A stretch of 64,000 nucleotides of DNA from CAVQRB01 sp963715055 (lineage in GTDB: Bacteria > Pseudomonadota > Alphaproteobacteria > Rhodobacterales > Rhodobacteraceae). Of this stretch, positions 47,105 through 56,405 are shown in pieces. A program made the position numbers and the translations under genes. Where the stretch lies: NCBI GenBank assembly GCA_963715055.1, contig CAVQRB010000006.1:124001-188000 (forward strand), written 5' to 3'. The notes under the pieces were generated by a model. It did not search any database and had not been told where the DNA came from. It saw nothing but the letters and a program-made list of their open reading frames with translations. How positions within the stretch are numbered: position 1 is the first letter of the stretch; every line of letters begins with the position of its first letter.

Positions 47105-47790
47105 TGGAGGGGGCTTACTCACCGGCACGGGCGCCCGTGCTGATCCTGCTGGGGCCTCCGGGCGCCGGCAAGGGCACGCAGGCACGGATGCTGGAGGAGC
47201 GCTTCGGCCTCGTGCAGCTTTCCACTGGCGACATGCTGCGCGCCGCCGTGGCCGCAGGCAGCAAGGCAGGCACCGAGGCGAAGGCTGTGATGGAGGCGGG
47301 CGGCCTGGTCAGCGACCGGATCGTGCTCGACATTCTCGCAGACCGGCTCTCCCAGCCGGACTGCGCCAAGGGCGTCGTGCTCGACGGCTTTCCGCGCACC
47401 ACCGGCCAGGCCAAAGCGCTCGATGCGCTGCTGGCCGAAGCGGGGCAGCAGGTCGACACGGCGATCGCACTCGAAGTGGACGACGTGAAGATGGTCACCC
47501 GGATTGCCGGGCGCTACACCTGTGCGGGCTGCGGCGAGGGCTATCACGACAGCTTCAAGGTGCCGAAAGTCGAAGGCACCTGCGACCACTGCGGCGGGCG
47601 CGAGATGAAGCGCCGTGCCGATGACAATGCGAAAACCGTGATGTCGCGCCTTGATGCATATCATGCACAAACCGCACCTCTCATTGAATATTACGCCGAA
47701 AAAGGCACCCTGAAACGGGTGGATGCGATGGGGCCGATCGAGGAGATCAGTGGCCAGATCGCGCGCCTTGTGGCGGCAGCGACGGCCTGA
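47101..47790 (+). CDS. adk: Adenylate kinase with zinc-type LID domain
   Basis: A 229-residue kinase interconverting AMP and ATP with two ADP. P-loop GPPGAGKGT at residues 18-26, STGDMLRAAV, DGFPRTTGQA, and a LID with four cysteines (CAGC...CDHC) that binds zinc. Fused by overlap to acs, whose reaction makes AMP, so this copy most likely recycles AMP during acetate use. The housekeeping adk of Roseobacters is usually with the ribosomal genes, so this is probably a second, dedicated copy. Confidence 0.93.
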
Positions 47791-47839
47791 CGGAACGACC
47801 GGTTCCGGCAGGGGTATTACTGAAAAGGAGGAACGCCAC

Positions 47840-48121
47840 ATGGCGGATCAAACAATGACAACCAAGGCGGCATCGGATGGGGCCGGCTACTGGAAGGCAA
47901 ACATCCGGATCATCACCGTGAGCCTGATCATCTGGGCTCTGGCATCCTTCGGGTTCGGCATCCTGCTGCGCCCGCTGGTTTCGGGCATTGCCGTCGGCGG
48001 CACCGACCTCGGCTTCTGGTTCGCCCAGCAAGGCTCCATTCTCATCTTCCTCGCGATCATCTTTTTCTACGCCTGGCGGATGAACAAACTCGACCGTGAA
48101 TACGGCGTGGAAGAGGACTGA
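47840..48121 (+). CDS. DUF4212 small membrane subunit
   Basis: A 93-residue protein with two membrane helices (VSLIIWALASFGFGILL and GSILIFLAIIFFYAWRM) and the typical ending MNKLDREYG. DUF4212 proteins are encoded directly before sodium/acetate-type symporters and are regarded as their small subunit. AAGGAGG precedes the ATG. The symporter starts four bases after its stop. Confidence 0.9.
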   Translation: MADQTMTTKAASDGAGYWKANIRIITVSLIIWALASFGFGILLRPLVSGIAVGGTDLGFWFAQQGSILIFLAIIFFYAWRMNKLDREYGVEED

Positions 48122-48125
48122 CTCC

Positions 48126-49925
48126 ATGGAACAGTTTACCATCAACCTGCTGTTTGTGGGCGCGTCCTTCGCGCTCTACATCGGCATCGCGATCTGGGCC
48201 CGGGCGGGTTCCACATCGGAATTCTATGCTGCCGGCCGGGGTGTTCACCCCGTCACCAACGGCATGGCCACGGCGGCCGACTGGATGTCGGCGGCCTCCT
48301 TCATCTCCATGGCCGGCCTCATCGCCTTCACCGGCTATGACAACTCCGCCTACCTGATGGGCTGGACCGGCGGCTATGTGCTGCTGGCGCTGCTGCTCGC
48401 ACCCTACCTGCGCAAGTTCGGCAAGTTCACGGTGTCCGAATTCATCGGCGATCGCTTCTACAGCCCGACCGCGCGGGTCGTCGCGGTGATCTGTCTGCTG
48501 GTGGCCTCGATCACCTACGTGATCGGGCAGATGACCGGCGTGGGCGTGGCCTTCGGGCGCTTCCTCGAGGTCGACAACACCACTGGCCTTCTGATCGGCG
48601 CCGTGGTGGTTTTCGCCTACGCGGTTTTCGGCGGCATGAAGGGTGTGACCTATACGCAGGTCGCGCAATATGTGGTGCTGATCACGGCCTATACGATTCC
48701 TGCGGTCTTCATCTCGCTGCAACTGACCGGCACGCCGATTCCGGCGCTCGGTCTCTTCGGTGAGACCGCCGGAACCGGTGGCGAGGGCAGCGTGTATCTG
48801 TTGAGCAAGCTCGACCAGATCGTGACCGAACTGGGCTTCAAGAGCTATACCGAGGCCCATATGGACAACCTCAACCTCGTGCTCTTCACGCTTTCGCTGA
48901 TGATCGGGACGGCAGGTTTGCCGCATGTGATCATGCGGTTCTTCACCGTGCCGAAGGTCTCCGATGCACGCTGGTCGGCTGGTTGGGCGCTTGTGTTCAT
49001 CGCCCTTCTGTACCTGACGGCCCCGGCGGTCGGTGCCATGGCGCGTCTCAACATCACCAACCTGATGTGGCCCAACGGCACTTCCGGCGAGGCGGTGTCC
49101 ATCGAGACGATCCAGAACGAGCCTGAGTACAACTGGATGCTGACCTGGCAGAAAACCGGGCTTCTCGACTGGGAAGACAAGAACGGCGACGGCAAGATCC
49201 AGTATTACAACGACGCCTCCGAGGCGATGACCGAGAAGGCGGCGGCCAATGGCTGGCAAGGCAACGAGTTGACCAAGTTCGACCGGGACATCCTGGTGCT
49301 TGCCAACCCGGAGATTGCCAACCTGCCAAGCTGGGTGATCGGTCTGGTGGCGGCGGGCGGCCTTGCCGCGGCGCTCTCCACGGCGGCGGGTCTGCTGCTC
49401 GCGATCTCCTCGGCGGTGAGCCACGACCTGCTCAAGGGTCAGCTGACACCAGACATGACGGAGAAATCCGAGTTGATGTCGGCGCGAATCGCGATGGCGG
49501 TTGCCATTGCCGTGGCGACATGGCTGGGCATCAACCCGCCGGGCTTTGCAGCCCAGACGGTTGCGCTGGCCTTCGGTCTTGCGGCGGCCTCGATCTTCCC
49601 GGCACTGATGATGGGCATCTTCTCGACGCGCATCAACAATGTGGGGGCGGTATCGGGCATGCTTGCGGGTCTGATCTTCACGCTGGTCTACATCTTCCTG
49701 CACAAGGGTTGGATGTTCATTCCGGGCACCAATTCCTTCCCCGATACGGTTGACGGATCGCTCTTTGGCATCCAGTCCACCGCGATCGGTGCGGTCGGTG
49801 CCCTGATCAACTTCGGTGTGGCCTATGCGGTGTCCCTGACAACCGCGGACACGCCGCAGGAGATCAAGGACCTTGTCGAAAGCGTCCGCATCCCTGCCGG
49901 TGCAGGCGGCGCGGTCGACCACTAA
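48126..49925 (+). CDS. Sodium:solute symporter, cation/acetate type
   Basis: A 599-residue transporter with about thirteen membrane segments. Family blocks: STSEFYAAGRGVHPVTNGMA, ASFISMAGLIAFTGYDN and SAAGLLLAISSAVSHDL-like sequence in the core. With DUF4212 upstream and acs two genes earlier it most likely imports acetate or another short monocarboxylate with sodium. A clear hairpin follows. Confidence 0.93.
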   Translation: MEQFTINLLFVGASFALYIGIAIWARAGSTSEFYAAGRGVHPVTNGMATAADWMSAASFISMAGLIAFTGYDNSAYLMGWTGGYVLLALLLAPYLRKFGKFTVSEFIGDRFYSPTARVVAVICLLVASITYVIGQMTGVGVAFGRFLEVDNTTGLLIGAVVVFAYAVFGGMKGVTYTQVAQYVVLITAYTIPAVFISLQLTGTPIPALGLFGETAGTGGEGSVYLLSKLDQIVTELGFKSYTEAHMDNLNLVLFTLSLMIGTAGLPHVIMRFFTVPKVSDARWSAGWALVFIALLYLTAPAVGAMARLNITNLMWPNGTSGEAVSIETIQNEPEYNWMLTWQKTGLLDWEDKNGDGKIQYYNDASEAMTEKAAANGWQGNELTKFDRDILVLANPEIANLPSWVIGLVAAGGLAAALSTAAGLLLAISSAVSHDLLKGQLTPDMTEKSELMSARIAMAVAIAVATWLGINPPGFAAQTVALAFGLAAASIFPALMMGIFSTRINNVGAVSGMLAGLIFTLVYIFLHKGWMFIPGTNSFPDTVDGSLFGIQSTAIGAVGALINFGVAYAVSLTTADTPQEIKDLVESVRIPAGAGGAVDH

Positions 49926-49931
49926 GCAACC

Positions 49932-49961
49932 GGAGCCAGCGGCGGAGATGTCGCTGGCTCC
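49932..49961 (+). terminator. Hairpin terminator after the acetate symporter
   Basis: A perfect 10-bp stem, GGAGCCAGCG (49932-49941) with CGCTGGCTCC (49952-49961), and a 10-base loop. It starts six bases after the stop. A short pyrimidine run (CTCTCACTT) follows. Confidence 0.75.
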
Positions 49962-50015
49962 CTCTCACTTCCCGGGCGCTCCGTCTTCGGGCGCCCCTTG
50001 TCGCAGGACGGACCC

Positions 50016-51842
50016 ATGAACGACGACGCGCTCTCCTTCCTGATCCACCTGCACCCCTATGATACCCTGCCCGAAGGTGCTCTGCGCGAGATGATCGCCC
50101 GCACCCGGTGGATCGACGTCCCCAAAGGCGCCGCGGTCTACAGCTTCGGCGAAACCCTCGACGGGCTCTACATCATCGCCGAGGGCCGGATTTCGGTGCG
50201 CGACGAAAGCGGCGCGGAGATTTCCCAGCTTCAGCGCGAGAATTCCTTTGGTGAGCGTGGACTTTTACGCGACGGACGCGCCGTGACCTCCGCCCGCGCG
50301 CTGGAGGACAGCCGCCTGATCTGCCTGCCGGCGGATCTGTTCCATGCGCTGCGCAAGGCCCATGAGCCTTTCCGCAAGTTTTTCGACCGCAGCCGCTCCG
50401 ACACCGCGCAGCCCGGCGCGCGCCGGCCGGATCTGAGCAGCGTCCGGGTCGAGGTCCTCATGGTGCCGGACCCGTTGACCTGCGCGCCGACGCTCACCGT
50501 GCGCGAGGCCGCGCGGATCATGCGGGAGAAGCGGATTTCCTGCCTTTGCGTGCTCGAGAAAGGCGCGCTTGCAGGCATCGTCACCTTGCGCGATCTCTCC
50601 GGCAAGGCGCTGGCCGAAGGGCTGCCGCATGACACGCCGGTCAGCGCGGTGATGACGCCGGATCCGCGTTTCCTGGCGCCCTCCGCCATCGGCTCGGATG
50701 TGCTGCACCTGATGATGGAGCATCGCCTCGGCCATCTGCCGATCGTGGCCGCGGGCAAGCTCGTGGGGATCGTCACGCAGACCGATCTCACCCGGTTTCA
50801 GGCCTCCAATACAGCTGTCTTCGTGGGCGAGGCGGCCCGCGCGCGCGATGCGGGAGCCTTGGCGGAGGTGACGAAGCGCATCCCGAACCTGCTCGTGCAA
50901 CTGGTCGCCGCTGGCAACCGCCACGATGTGGTCACGCGGATGATCACCGACATCGCCGACGTGGTGACCCGGCGCCTGCTGCGCCTTGCGGAGGAGAAGT
51001 ACGGACCCCCGCCCGCCCGCTACGTCTGGCTGGCCTGCGGCTCGCAAGGGCGGCAGGAGCAGACCGGCGTGTCCGATCAGGACAATTGCCTTATACTCGA
51101 GGACGATCTCAGCGAAGACGCGCTCGCCTATTTCGAGCCTTTCGCGCAATTCGTGAGCGATGGGCTGAACGCCTGCGGCTACGTCTATTGCCCCGGCAAC
51201 ATGATGGCCACCAATCCGCGATGGTGCCAGCCTTTGTCGGTCTGGCGCGAGTATTTCCAGTGGTGGATCAAGAGCCCGAGCAAGGAGGCGCAGATGCTGG
51301 CCTCGGTGATGTTCGACCTGCGGCCCATTGGGGGCGATACAGCACTTTTCGAGGGCTTGCAGGCCGAAACACTGAAGGCGGCGGCGGGCAATTCCATCTT
51401 TACTGCCCATATGGCGAGCAACGCCCTGACCCATGCGACGCCCCTGGGACTTCTCAAAGGGCTCGCCACGATCCGCTCGGGCGAGTACCGCGACACCATC
51501 GACATGAAGCTCAACGGCGTGGTGCCGGTGGTCGATCTGGGGCGGATGTATGCGTTGCAGGGCCGGCTTGCCGAGGTGAACACCCGCGCGCGCCTCGATG
51601 CCGCGATCGCGGCTGGGATTGTCAGCAAGAGCGGCGGGCGCGACCTGCTTGATGCCTATGACCTCGTGGCGCAGACGCGGCTCGACCATCAGGCGGCGCG
51701 GGTCAAGGAAGGCAGGGCGCCTGACAATTTCCTGCCGCCTGCGACCCTGTCGGCCTTCGAGCGCAGTCACCTGCGCGATGCTTTCGTGGTGATCAAGACG
51801 ATGCAATCGGCTCTCATGCAGGGGCGTGGCATGCTAGGGTAG
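50016..51842 (+). CDS. Cyclic-nucleotide-binding, CBS-pair and DUF294 nucleotidyltransferase-like protein
   Basis: A 608-residue cytoplasmic regulator. Domain order: cNMP-binding (about 20-120), two CBS repeats (about 145-265), DUF294 nucleotidyltransferase-fold domain with GSQGRQEQ (342-349) and SDQDN (353-357), and a helical DUF294 C-terminal domain. The G-S-x-x-R-x-E and D-x-D arrangement is that of GlnD/GlnE-type nucleotidyltransferases. Genes of this type are repeatedly found after DUF4212-acetate symporters, suggesting nucleotide-sensing control of uptake; the reaction is not established. ATG 50016 is preferred to the upstream TTG. Confidence 0.88.
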   Translation: MNDDALSFLIHLHPYDTLPEGALREMIARTRWIDVPKGAAVYSFGETLDGLYIIAEGRISVRDESGAEISQLQRENSFGERGLLRDGRAVTSARALEDSRLICLPADLFHALRKAHEPFRKFFDRSRSDTAQPGARRPDLSSVRVEVLMVPDPLTCAPTLTVREAARIMREKRISCLCVLEKGALAGIVTLRDLSGKALAEGLPHDTPVSAVMTPDPRFLAPSAIGSDVLHLMMEHRLGHLPIVAAGKLVGIVTQTDLTRFQASNTAVFVGEAARARDAGALAEVTKRIPNLLVQLVAAGNRHDVVTRMITDIADVVTRRLLRLAEEKYGPPPARYVWLACGSQGRQEQTGVSDQDNCLILEDDLSEDALAYFEPFAQFVSDGLNACGYVYCPGNMMATNPRWCQPLSVWREYFQWWIKSPSKEAQMLASVMFDLRPIGGDTALFEGLQAETLKAAAGNSIFTAHMASNALTHATPLGLLKGLATIRSGEYRDTIDMKLNGVVPVVDLGRMYALQGRLAEVNTRARLDAAIAAGIVSKSGGRDLLDAYDLVAQTRLDHQAARVKEGRAPDNFLPPATLSAFERSHLRDAFVVIKTMQSALMQGRGMLG

Positions 51843-51863
51843 CGGCAAAGAGGGGGGAGTGAG

Positions 51864-52385
51864 ATGTTTTTCGAACTGATCGGCACGATCATCGCGGGGG
51901 CTGCGGCGGCCCTTCTTGTTTGGGCCATCAACCGCGCGCTGAAAGGCAGGCTGCCCAATTGGCTCGTGCCAGCGGCGGCGGGTGCGGCCATGCTGCTTGC
52001 CACGATTTCGAGCGAATACAGTTGGTACAAGCGAACCGCTGCCACGCTGCCGGCCGGCATGGAGATTGCGCAGACCGTCGAGGAGAAGGCTTTCTACAGG
52101 CCCTGGACCTATGCGCGGCCTTACGTCTCGCGCTTTGTTGCCGTGGATTACGCCGGTGCGCGCAGCCATCCCGACATCGAAGGCCAGCGCATTGTCGATC
52201 TGCTTTTCTACGGGCGGTGGGCACGCATGGCGCAGGTGCCGATGTTGTTTGATTGCGTGGCGGGCAGGAGCGCCGACATCGTCGACGGAATCGAGTTCGG
52301 TGAAAACGGCAGCATCACGAATGCCAACTGGCGGGTGCTCGCGGGCGACGACCCGATCCTGAAGGCCGCCTGCCGGGAGACATGA
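51864..52385 (+). CDS. Hypothetical membrane protein in the symporter-regulator cluster
   Basis: A 173-residue protein with two N-terminal membrane helices (LIGTIIAGAAAALLVWAI and LVPAAAGAAMLLATIS) and a soluble C-terminal domain rich in aromatic and acidic residues (FYRPWTYARPYVSRFVAVDY). No family named. It lies 21 bases after the DUF294 gene and one base before the exonuclease gene, so all three are co-expressed. It may anchor or modulate one of them. Confidence 0.75.
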   Translation: MFFELIGTIIAGAAAALLVWAINRALKGRLPNWLVPAAAGAAMLLATISSEYSWYKRTAATLPAGMEIAQTVEEKAFYRPWTYARPYVSRFVAVDYAGARSHPDIEGQRIVDLLFYGRWARMAQVPMLFDCVAGRSADIVDGIEFGENGSITNANWRVLAGDDPILKAACRET

Positions 52386-52386
52386 G

Positions 52387-53784
52387 ATGAAGGACCTCAG
52401 CCTGCGGCTTCGGATTTTCCTCTTCTTCGGCCTGATCGGGCTCGGTGGGACTGCCGTGGCGCTGGCGGGCCTATGGCTCGGATACCGGCAACTCGGCAAC
52501 CCGCAAGCCCTGTCGGCCTTTGTGACGGCAGGCGTTGCCGCGGGCTTTGGCTTGCTGGCGCTCTCGGCCTTCGTCTGGCGGCTCTTCGACGAGAATGTCG
52601 CCAAGCCGATCGAGCGTCTTGCCGCGCAGTTCCGGCTGCGGGCCAATGCGGAGGTGGACGCGGAATTTGACGCTGCCGCAGCGCGCTACCTCGGCGATCT
52701 GGCACCGGCCGCCTGCGCGATCAACGACAAGCTTGGGACTTCGGGCCGGGCGCTGGCGGAAACCGTGGCCGAAAAGACCGCCCGGCTGGAACGCCAGCGC
52801 GACCAGCTGCTGCGCGTGCTGTCGGATCTGCCGGTGGCGGTGATCGTTGCCACCCAGGACCACCAGATCGTGCTCTACGACGGGCAGGCGGCGTGCTTGA
52901 TGGAACGCGAGGCCCCGGCGCGGCTCAGGGGATCGGTCTTCGACTATCTGGAGGAAGCGGCACTTCGTGATCTTCTCGACGAGATGGCGGCAGACGGCAG
53001 CGCGCGCCGCGATGTGGCGATCAAGGGGCGGTCCGGCACGCTTTACGCAGGTCACTTGCGTGTCTTCGGCGACGGGTCGGGCTATACGCTGATGCTGGAG
53101 GCTTTGGAACCCGGGGACGCGCGCCCTCTTGTCTATGACTTCGACCTTTTCGACCGCGCCGCCCCCAAGGATGTGACCGAGGCCAGTTTTCGCGATCTCA
53201 CCTTCGTCGTCTTTGACAGCGAGACCACGGGCCTTGATCCCGAAAGGGACGAGGTGGTTCAGATCGGCGCGGTGCGCGTGGTCAATGGCCGCATCATCCG
53301 CGCCGAAACCTTTGACCGGCTGGTCAACCCGGGTCGGCCAATCCCGCCCGGCGCCACGAAGGTACACCATATCAGCGACGCAATGGTCGCGGATGCGCCT
53401 CCCTTTGCCGCGGTGCGCGCCGATTTCCACAGCTTTGCAAAAGATGCGGTGCTGGTCGCGCATAACGCCCCCTTCGACATGGCGTTCCTGCACCGTGCGG
53501 GCGCGCCGTCGGCACCGGTTTTCGACAACCCGGTGCTCGACACGGTACATCTTTCGGCCATCGTCTTCGGCGGCTCGGAGGAGCACACGCTCGACGCGAT
53601 CAGCGACCGGCTCGGCATTCGCATCCCGCCCGAGTTGCGCCACACCGGGCTCGGCGATGCAATGGCGACGGCGGAGGTGCTGGTGGCCTTGATGCCCGTC
53701 CTGGAGGCGCGCGGCTTGCACAGCTTCGGCCAGATTCGCGCCGAGATGCGCAAACACGCCAGAATCCTGAAAGTCCAAGAGTAG
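52387..53784 (+). CDS. Membrane-anchored HAMP/PAS-DEDDh 3'-5' exonuclease-like protein
   Basis: A 465-residue protein with an unusual architecture. Two membrane helices (about 10-32 and 44-66), a HAMP-like linker (about 70-120), a PAS-like region (about 140-240), then a DnaQ/epsilon-type exonuclease domain with FDSETTG (Asp277, Glu279), HNAPFD (Asp364) and RHTGLGDA (His419, Asp424). All DEDDh residues are present, so it may be catalytic. Its pairing with a DUF294 regulator and an acetate symporter suggests signalling or nucleotide turnover rather than replication proofreading. The function is unproven. Confidence 0.88.
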   Translation: MKDLSLRLRIFLFFGLIGLGGTAVALAGLWLGYRQLGNPQALSAFVTAGVAAGFGLLALSAFVWRLFDENVAKPIERLAAQFRLRANAEVDAEFDAAAARYLGDLAPAACAINDKLGTSGRALAETVAEKTARLERQRDQLLRVLSDLPVAVIVATQDHQIVLYDGQAACLMEREAPARLRGSVFDYLEEAALRDLLDEMAADGSARRDVAIKGRSGTLYAGHLRVFGDGSGYTLMLEALEPGDARPLVYDFDLFDRAAPKDVTEASFRDLTFVVFDSETTGLDPERDEVVQIGAVRVVNGRIIRAETFDRLVNPGRPIPPGATKVHHISDAMVADAPPFAAVRADFHSFAKDAVLVAHNAPFDMAFLHRAGAPSAPVFDNPVLDTVHLSAIVFGGSEEHTLDAISDRLGIRIPPELRHTGLGDAMATAEVLVALMPVLEARGLHSFGQIRAEMRKHARILKVQE

Positions 53785-53908
53785 GGCGCGCGACGCAAGC
53801 AAGCGCCCGAGGTACTCCGAAAGCTGTCTTGGTGGTTGCAATTGCCGCGTGGACGGGCTTCCTTTCAGCGGCGTCGCGCAAGACCCCTGCCACCGGAGGA
53901 CCCCTTTG

Positions 53909-54644
53909 ATGAATGAGATTAAAACCGCGCTGGTGATCTCGGCGCATTCGGCCGATTTCGTCTGGCGCTGCGGCGGCGCGATCGCCCTGCATCGCAGCCT
54001 TGGGTATAAGGTCACGGTGGTCTGTCTTTCCTTCGGTGAGCGGGGTGAGAGCGCCAAGCTCTGGAAGCAGGAGGGAATGACGCTGGAAGCGGTCAAGAAA
54101 GCCCGGCGGATCGAGGCGGAGAATGCAGCGAAGGCGCTCGATCTGTCGGACATCCGCTTCTTCGATCTTGGAGACTACCCGCTCGAATTGGACCGGGAGG
54201 CGAAATACCGGCTGGTCGATGTGATCCGCGAGGTCCAGCCCGCCTTCATGCTCAGCCACTCGCAGTATGATCCCTACAACACCGACCACATGTACACGAC
54301 GCAGGTGGCGCTGGAGACGCCGGATGATCGCGCAGGCCTGGGGGCACAATCCGGGGCAAAAGGTGCTGGGCGCGCCCCAGCTTTACCTCTTCGAGCCGCA
54401 CCAGACCGAGCAGATGGGCTGGAAGCCCGACACGTTCCTCGACATCACGCCGGTCTGGGAGCGCAAGCGCGCCGCCATCGAATGCATGGCCGGGCAGGAG
54501 CATCTTTGGGAGTATTACACCCGTGTGGCGCAGCAGCGCGCCAATCATTTCAAGCGCAATTCCGGCGGCCAGTCGGGCGGGCGCGACTGCAAATACGCCG
54601 AAGCGTTCCAGTCGGTCTTTCCGCGCACGGTGGACGAGTTGTGA
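53909..54644 (+). CDS. galB: PIG-L family protein, probable 4-oxalomesaconate hydratase GalB, frameshifted near 54320
   Basis: It opens MNEIKTALVISAHSADFVWR. The AHSADF variant of the PIG-L zinc motif AHPDD (His13, Asp16), followed by CGGAIA, is that of GalB, which hydrates 4-oxalomesaconate to 4-carboxy-4-hydroxy-2-oxoadipate. GALC and GALD homologues follow directly. The frame is lost after ALET: the +1 frame continues RMIAQAWGHNPGQKVLGAPQ and ends at 54644. One extra C at 54320-54321 explains it; corrected length 244 residues, right for GalB. A bare PIG-L deacetylase is the alternative, but the motif and neighbours favour the hydratase. Confidence 0.84.
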
Positions 54645-54669
54645 TGAGCCACGTGTCAGGAGGAAGAGC

Positions 54670-55341
54670 ATGAACGTCGTTGTGCAAGACATCGACCGCG
54701 CCGATCCGCAGATGATCTCAGGTCTGGGCGCGGCAGGGGTGGCGACCGTGCATGAGGCGCAGGACCGGACCGGGTTGCTCGCGAGCTACATGCGCCCGAT
54801 CTACCCGGGGGCCACTGTCGCGGGGAGTGCGGTGACGATACTGGCCCCGCCCTGCGACAACTGGATGGTGCATGTGGCAATCGAGCAGCTGCGACCCGGT
54901 GACATGCTGGTTCTGGCCACCACCGCGCCATCGGATGCAGGCTACTTCGGTGATCTCCTTGCCACCTCGGCGCAGGCACGCGGTTGCGTCGGGCTGGTGA
55001 TCGACGCGGGTGTGCGCGATGTGCGCGATCTCGCGGAGATGGGTTTTCCGGTCTGGTCCAAGGCGATTTCCGCGCAAGGAACGGTCAAGGAAACGCTGGG
55101 CTCGGTCAATGTGCCGGTCGTCTGTGCAGGCGCCCTGGTGACACCGGGGGATGTGATCGTGGCCGATGACGATGGCGTCTGCGTTGTCCGGCGGGTGGAT
55201 GCGCCGATGGTGCTCGAAAGGGCGCAGGCGCGGATGGCCAGTGAGGCGGCGAAACGCAAGCGCCTCGCTTCCGGTGAATTGGGCCTGGACATGTACGACA
55301 TGCGCGGGCGGCTGGCGGCCAAGGGCCTCAAATATGTCTGA
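54670..55341 (+). CDS. galC: 4-carboxy-4-hydroxy-2-oxoadipate aldolase/oxaloacetate decarboxylase (RraA-like)
   Basis: A 223-residue class II aldolase of the LigK/ProA/GalC type. IDAGVRD (Asp112, Arg116, Asp117) holds the substrate-binding Arg and metal-linked Asp, with GDLLATSAQARGCVGLV before it. The enzyme splits 4-carboxy-4-hydroxy-2-oxoadipate into pyruvate and oxaloacetate. ATG 54670 follows AGGAAGAG and is 25 bases after the GalB-like gene. The same fold includes RraA and oxaloacetate decarboxylases; the operon partners identify it. Confidence 0.9.
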   Translation: MNVVVQDIDRADPQMISGLGAAGVATVHEAQDRTGLLASYMRPIYPGATVAGSAVTILAPPCDNWMVHVAIEQLRPGDMLVLATTAPSDAGYFGDLLATSAQARGCVGLVIDAGVRDVRDLAEMGFPVWSKAISAQGTVKETLGSVNVPVVCAGALVTPGDVIVADDDGVCVVRRVDAPMVLERAQARMASEAAKRKRLASGELGLDMYDMRGRLAAKGLKYV

Positions 55342-56392
55342 CGGTCTGCGCTGCATGTGGATGCGTGGCGGCACCTCCAAGGGCGGCTACTTTCTGGCGG
55401 AGGATCTGCCTGCAGATCTGGCGGCACGGGACAAGCTCCTGCTCGGGGTGATGGGATCGCCCGATCCCCGGCAGATCGACGGCATGGGCGGGGCCGATCC
55501 GTTGACCTCCAAGGTCGCGGTGGTGCGCCGCTCGCAGCGCCCGGGCGTAGACGTGGATTACCTGTTCCTGCAGGTCTTTGTCGACCGGGCCGCTGTCACC
55601 GATGCGCAGAACTGCGGCAATATCCTCGCGGGCGTGGGGCCTTTCGCCATCGAGCGAGGGCTGGTCGCCGCGCGGGACGGGGAAACGCCGGTCACGATTT
55701 TCATGGAAAACACCGGCCAGACCGCCGTCGCGCGGGTACAAACGCCGGGCGGTGTCGTGACCTACGAGGGATCGGCCCGGATCGACGGCGTGCCGGGCAC
55801 CGCTGCCCCGGTTCCCATCGCCTTTCGCGACACAGCCGGGTCGACATGCGGTGCGCTCTTTCCCACGGGCCGGAGGCACGACAGGATCGACGGGATCGAG
55901 GTGACGCTGATCGACAATGGTATGCCTTGCGTCATTTTGCGCGCCGCTGACATTGGCATATCGGGCCGGGAAACGCCGGAGCAACTCGAAACGGATGCGC
56001 GCCTGCGCGCGCGGCTCGAAACCCTCCGCCTGGCATCCGGGCCGATGATGAACCTCGGCGATGTGGCCGGGAAATCCGTGCCGAAGATGACGATGCTGAG
56101 CCCGCCGGGGGAGGGTGGCGCGATCTCGACGCGCACCTTCATTCCGCATCGCTGTCACAAGACCATCGGCGTGCTGGGAGCGGTGAGCGTGGCCACCGCC
56201 TGCCTGAGCGACGGGACGGTCGGGAGCGATCTGGCGGTGATCCCGGAAGGCGCGGAAAAACCCATGTCAATTGAGCACCCCGGCGGCGAGATGACCGTCG
56301 TGGGCCATCTGGAAGCGGGACAGGTCGTCCGGGCGGAAGTTCTGCGCACCGCCCGCAAGCTCATGGACGGCGTGGTGTTTCCCGCGCCTTGA
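55334..56392 (+). CDS. galD: 4-oxalomesaconate tautomerase GalD-like (PrpF family)
   Basis: A 352-residue protein of the PrpF/diaminopimelate-epimerase-like isomerase fold. Opening SDGLRCMWMRGGTSKGGYFL and later DAQNCGNILAGVGPFAIE and TAGSTCGALFPTGR match GalD, including the proton-transferring Cys residues. GalD interconverts keto and enol forms of 4-oxalomesaconate. Related PrpF proteins isomerise aconitate, so aconitate isomerase is a real alternative here given the tcuAB genes. Its ATG lies inside the last bases of galC (8-bp overlap). Confidence 0.87.
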   Translation: MSDGLRCMWMRGGTSKGGYFLAEDLPADLAARDKLLLGVMGSPDPRQIDGMGGADPLTSKVAVVRRSQRPGVDVDYLFLQVFVDRAAVTDAQNCGNILAGVGPFAIERGLVAARDGETPVTIFMENTGQTAVARVQTPGGVVTYEGSARIDGVPGTAAPVPIAFRDTAGSTCGALFPTGRRHDRIDGIEVTLIDNGMPCVILRAADIGISGRETPEQLETDARLRARLETLRLASGPMMNLGDVAGKSVPKMTMLSPPGEGGAISTRTFIPHRCHKTIGVLGAVSVATACLSDGTVGSDLAVIPEGAEKPMSIEHPGGEMTVVGHLEAGQVVRAEVLRTARKLMDGVVFPAP

Positions 56393-56405
56393 CGCCTTTG
56401 CCGTC

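Noticed and set aside
48057..49922. Long minus-strand open frame opposite the acetate symporter
   Set aside because: Low-complexity Arg/Gly/His-rich translation with no motifs; an antisense shadow of a real gene.
53909..54644. N-acetylglucosaminyl deacetylase of the PIG-L family
   Set aside because: The AHSADF variant and the following galC and galD homologues fit 4-oxalomesaconate hydratase better than a sugar deacetylase.
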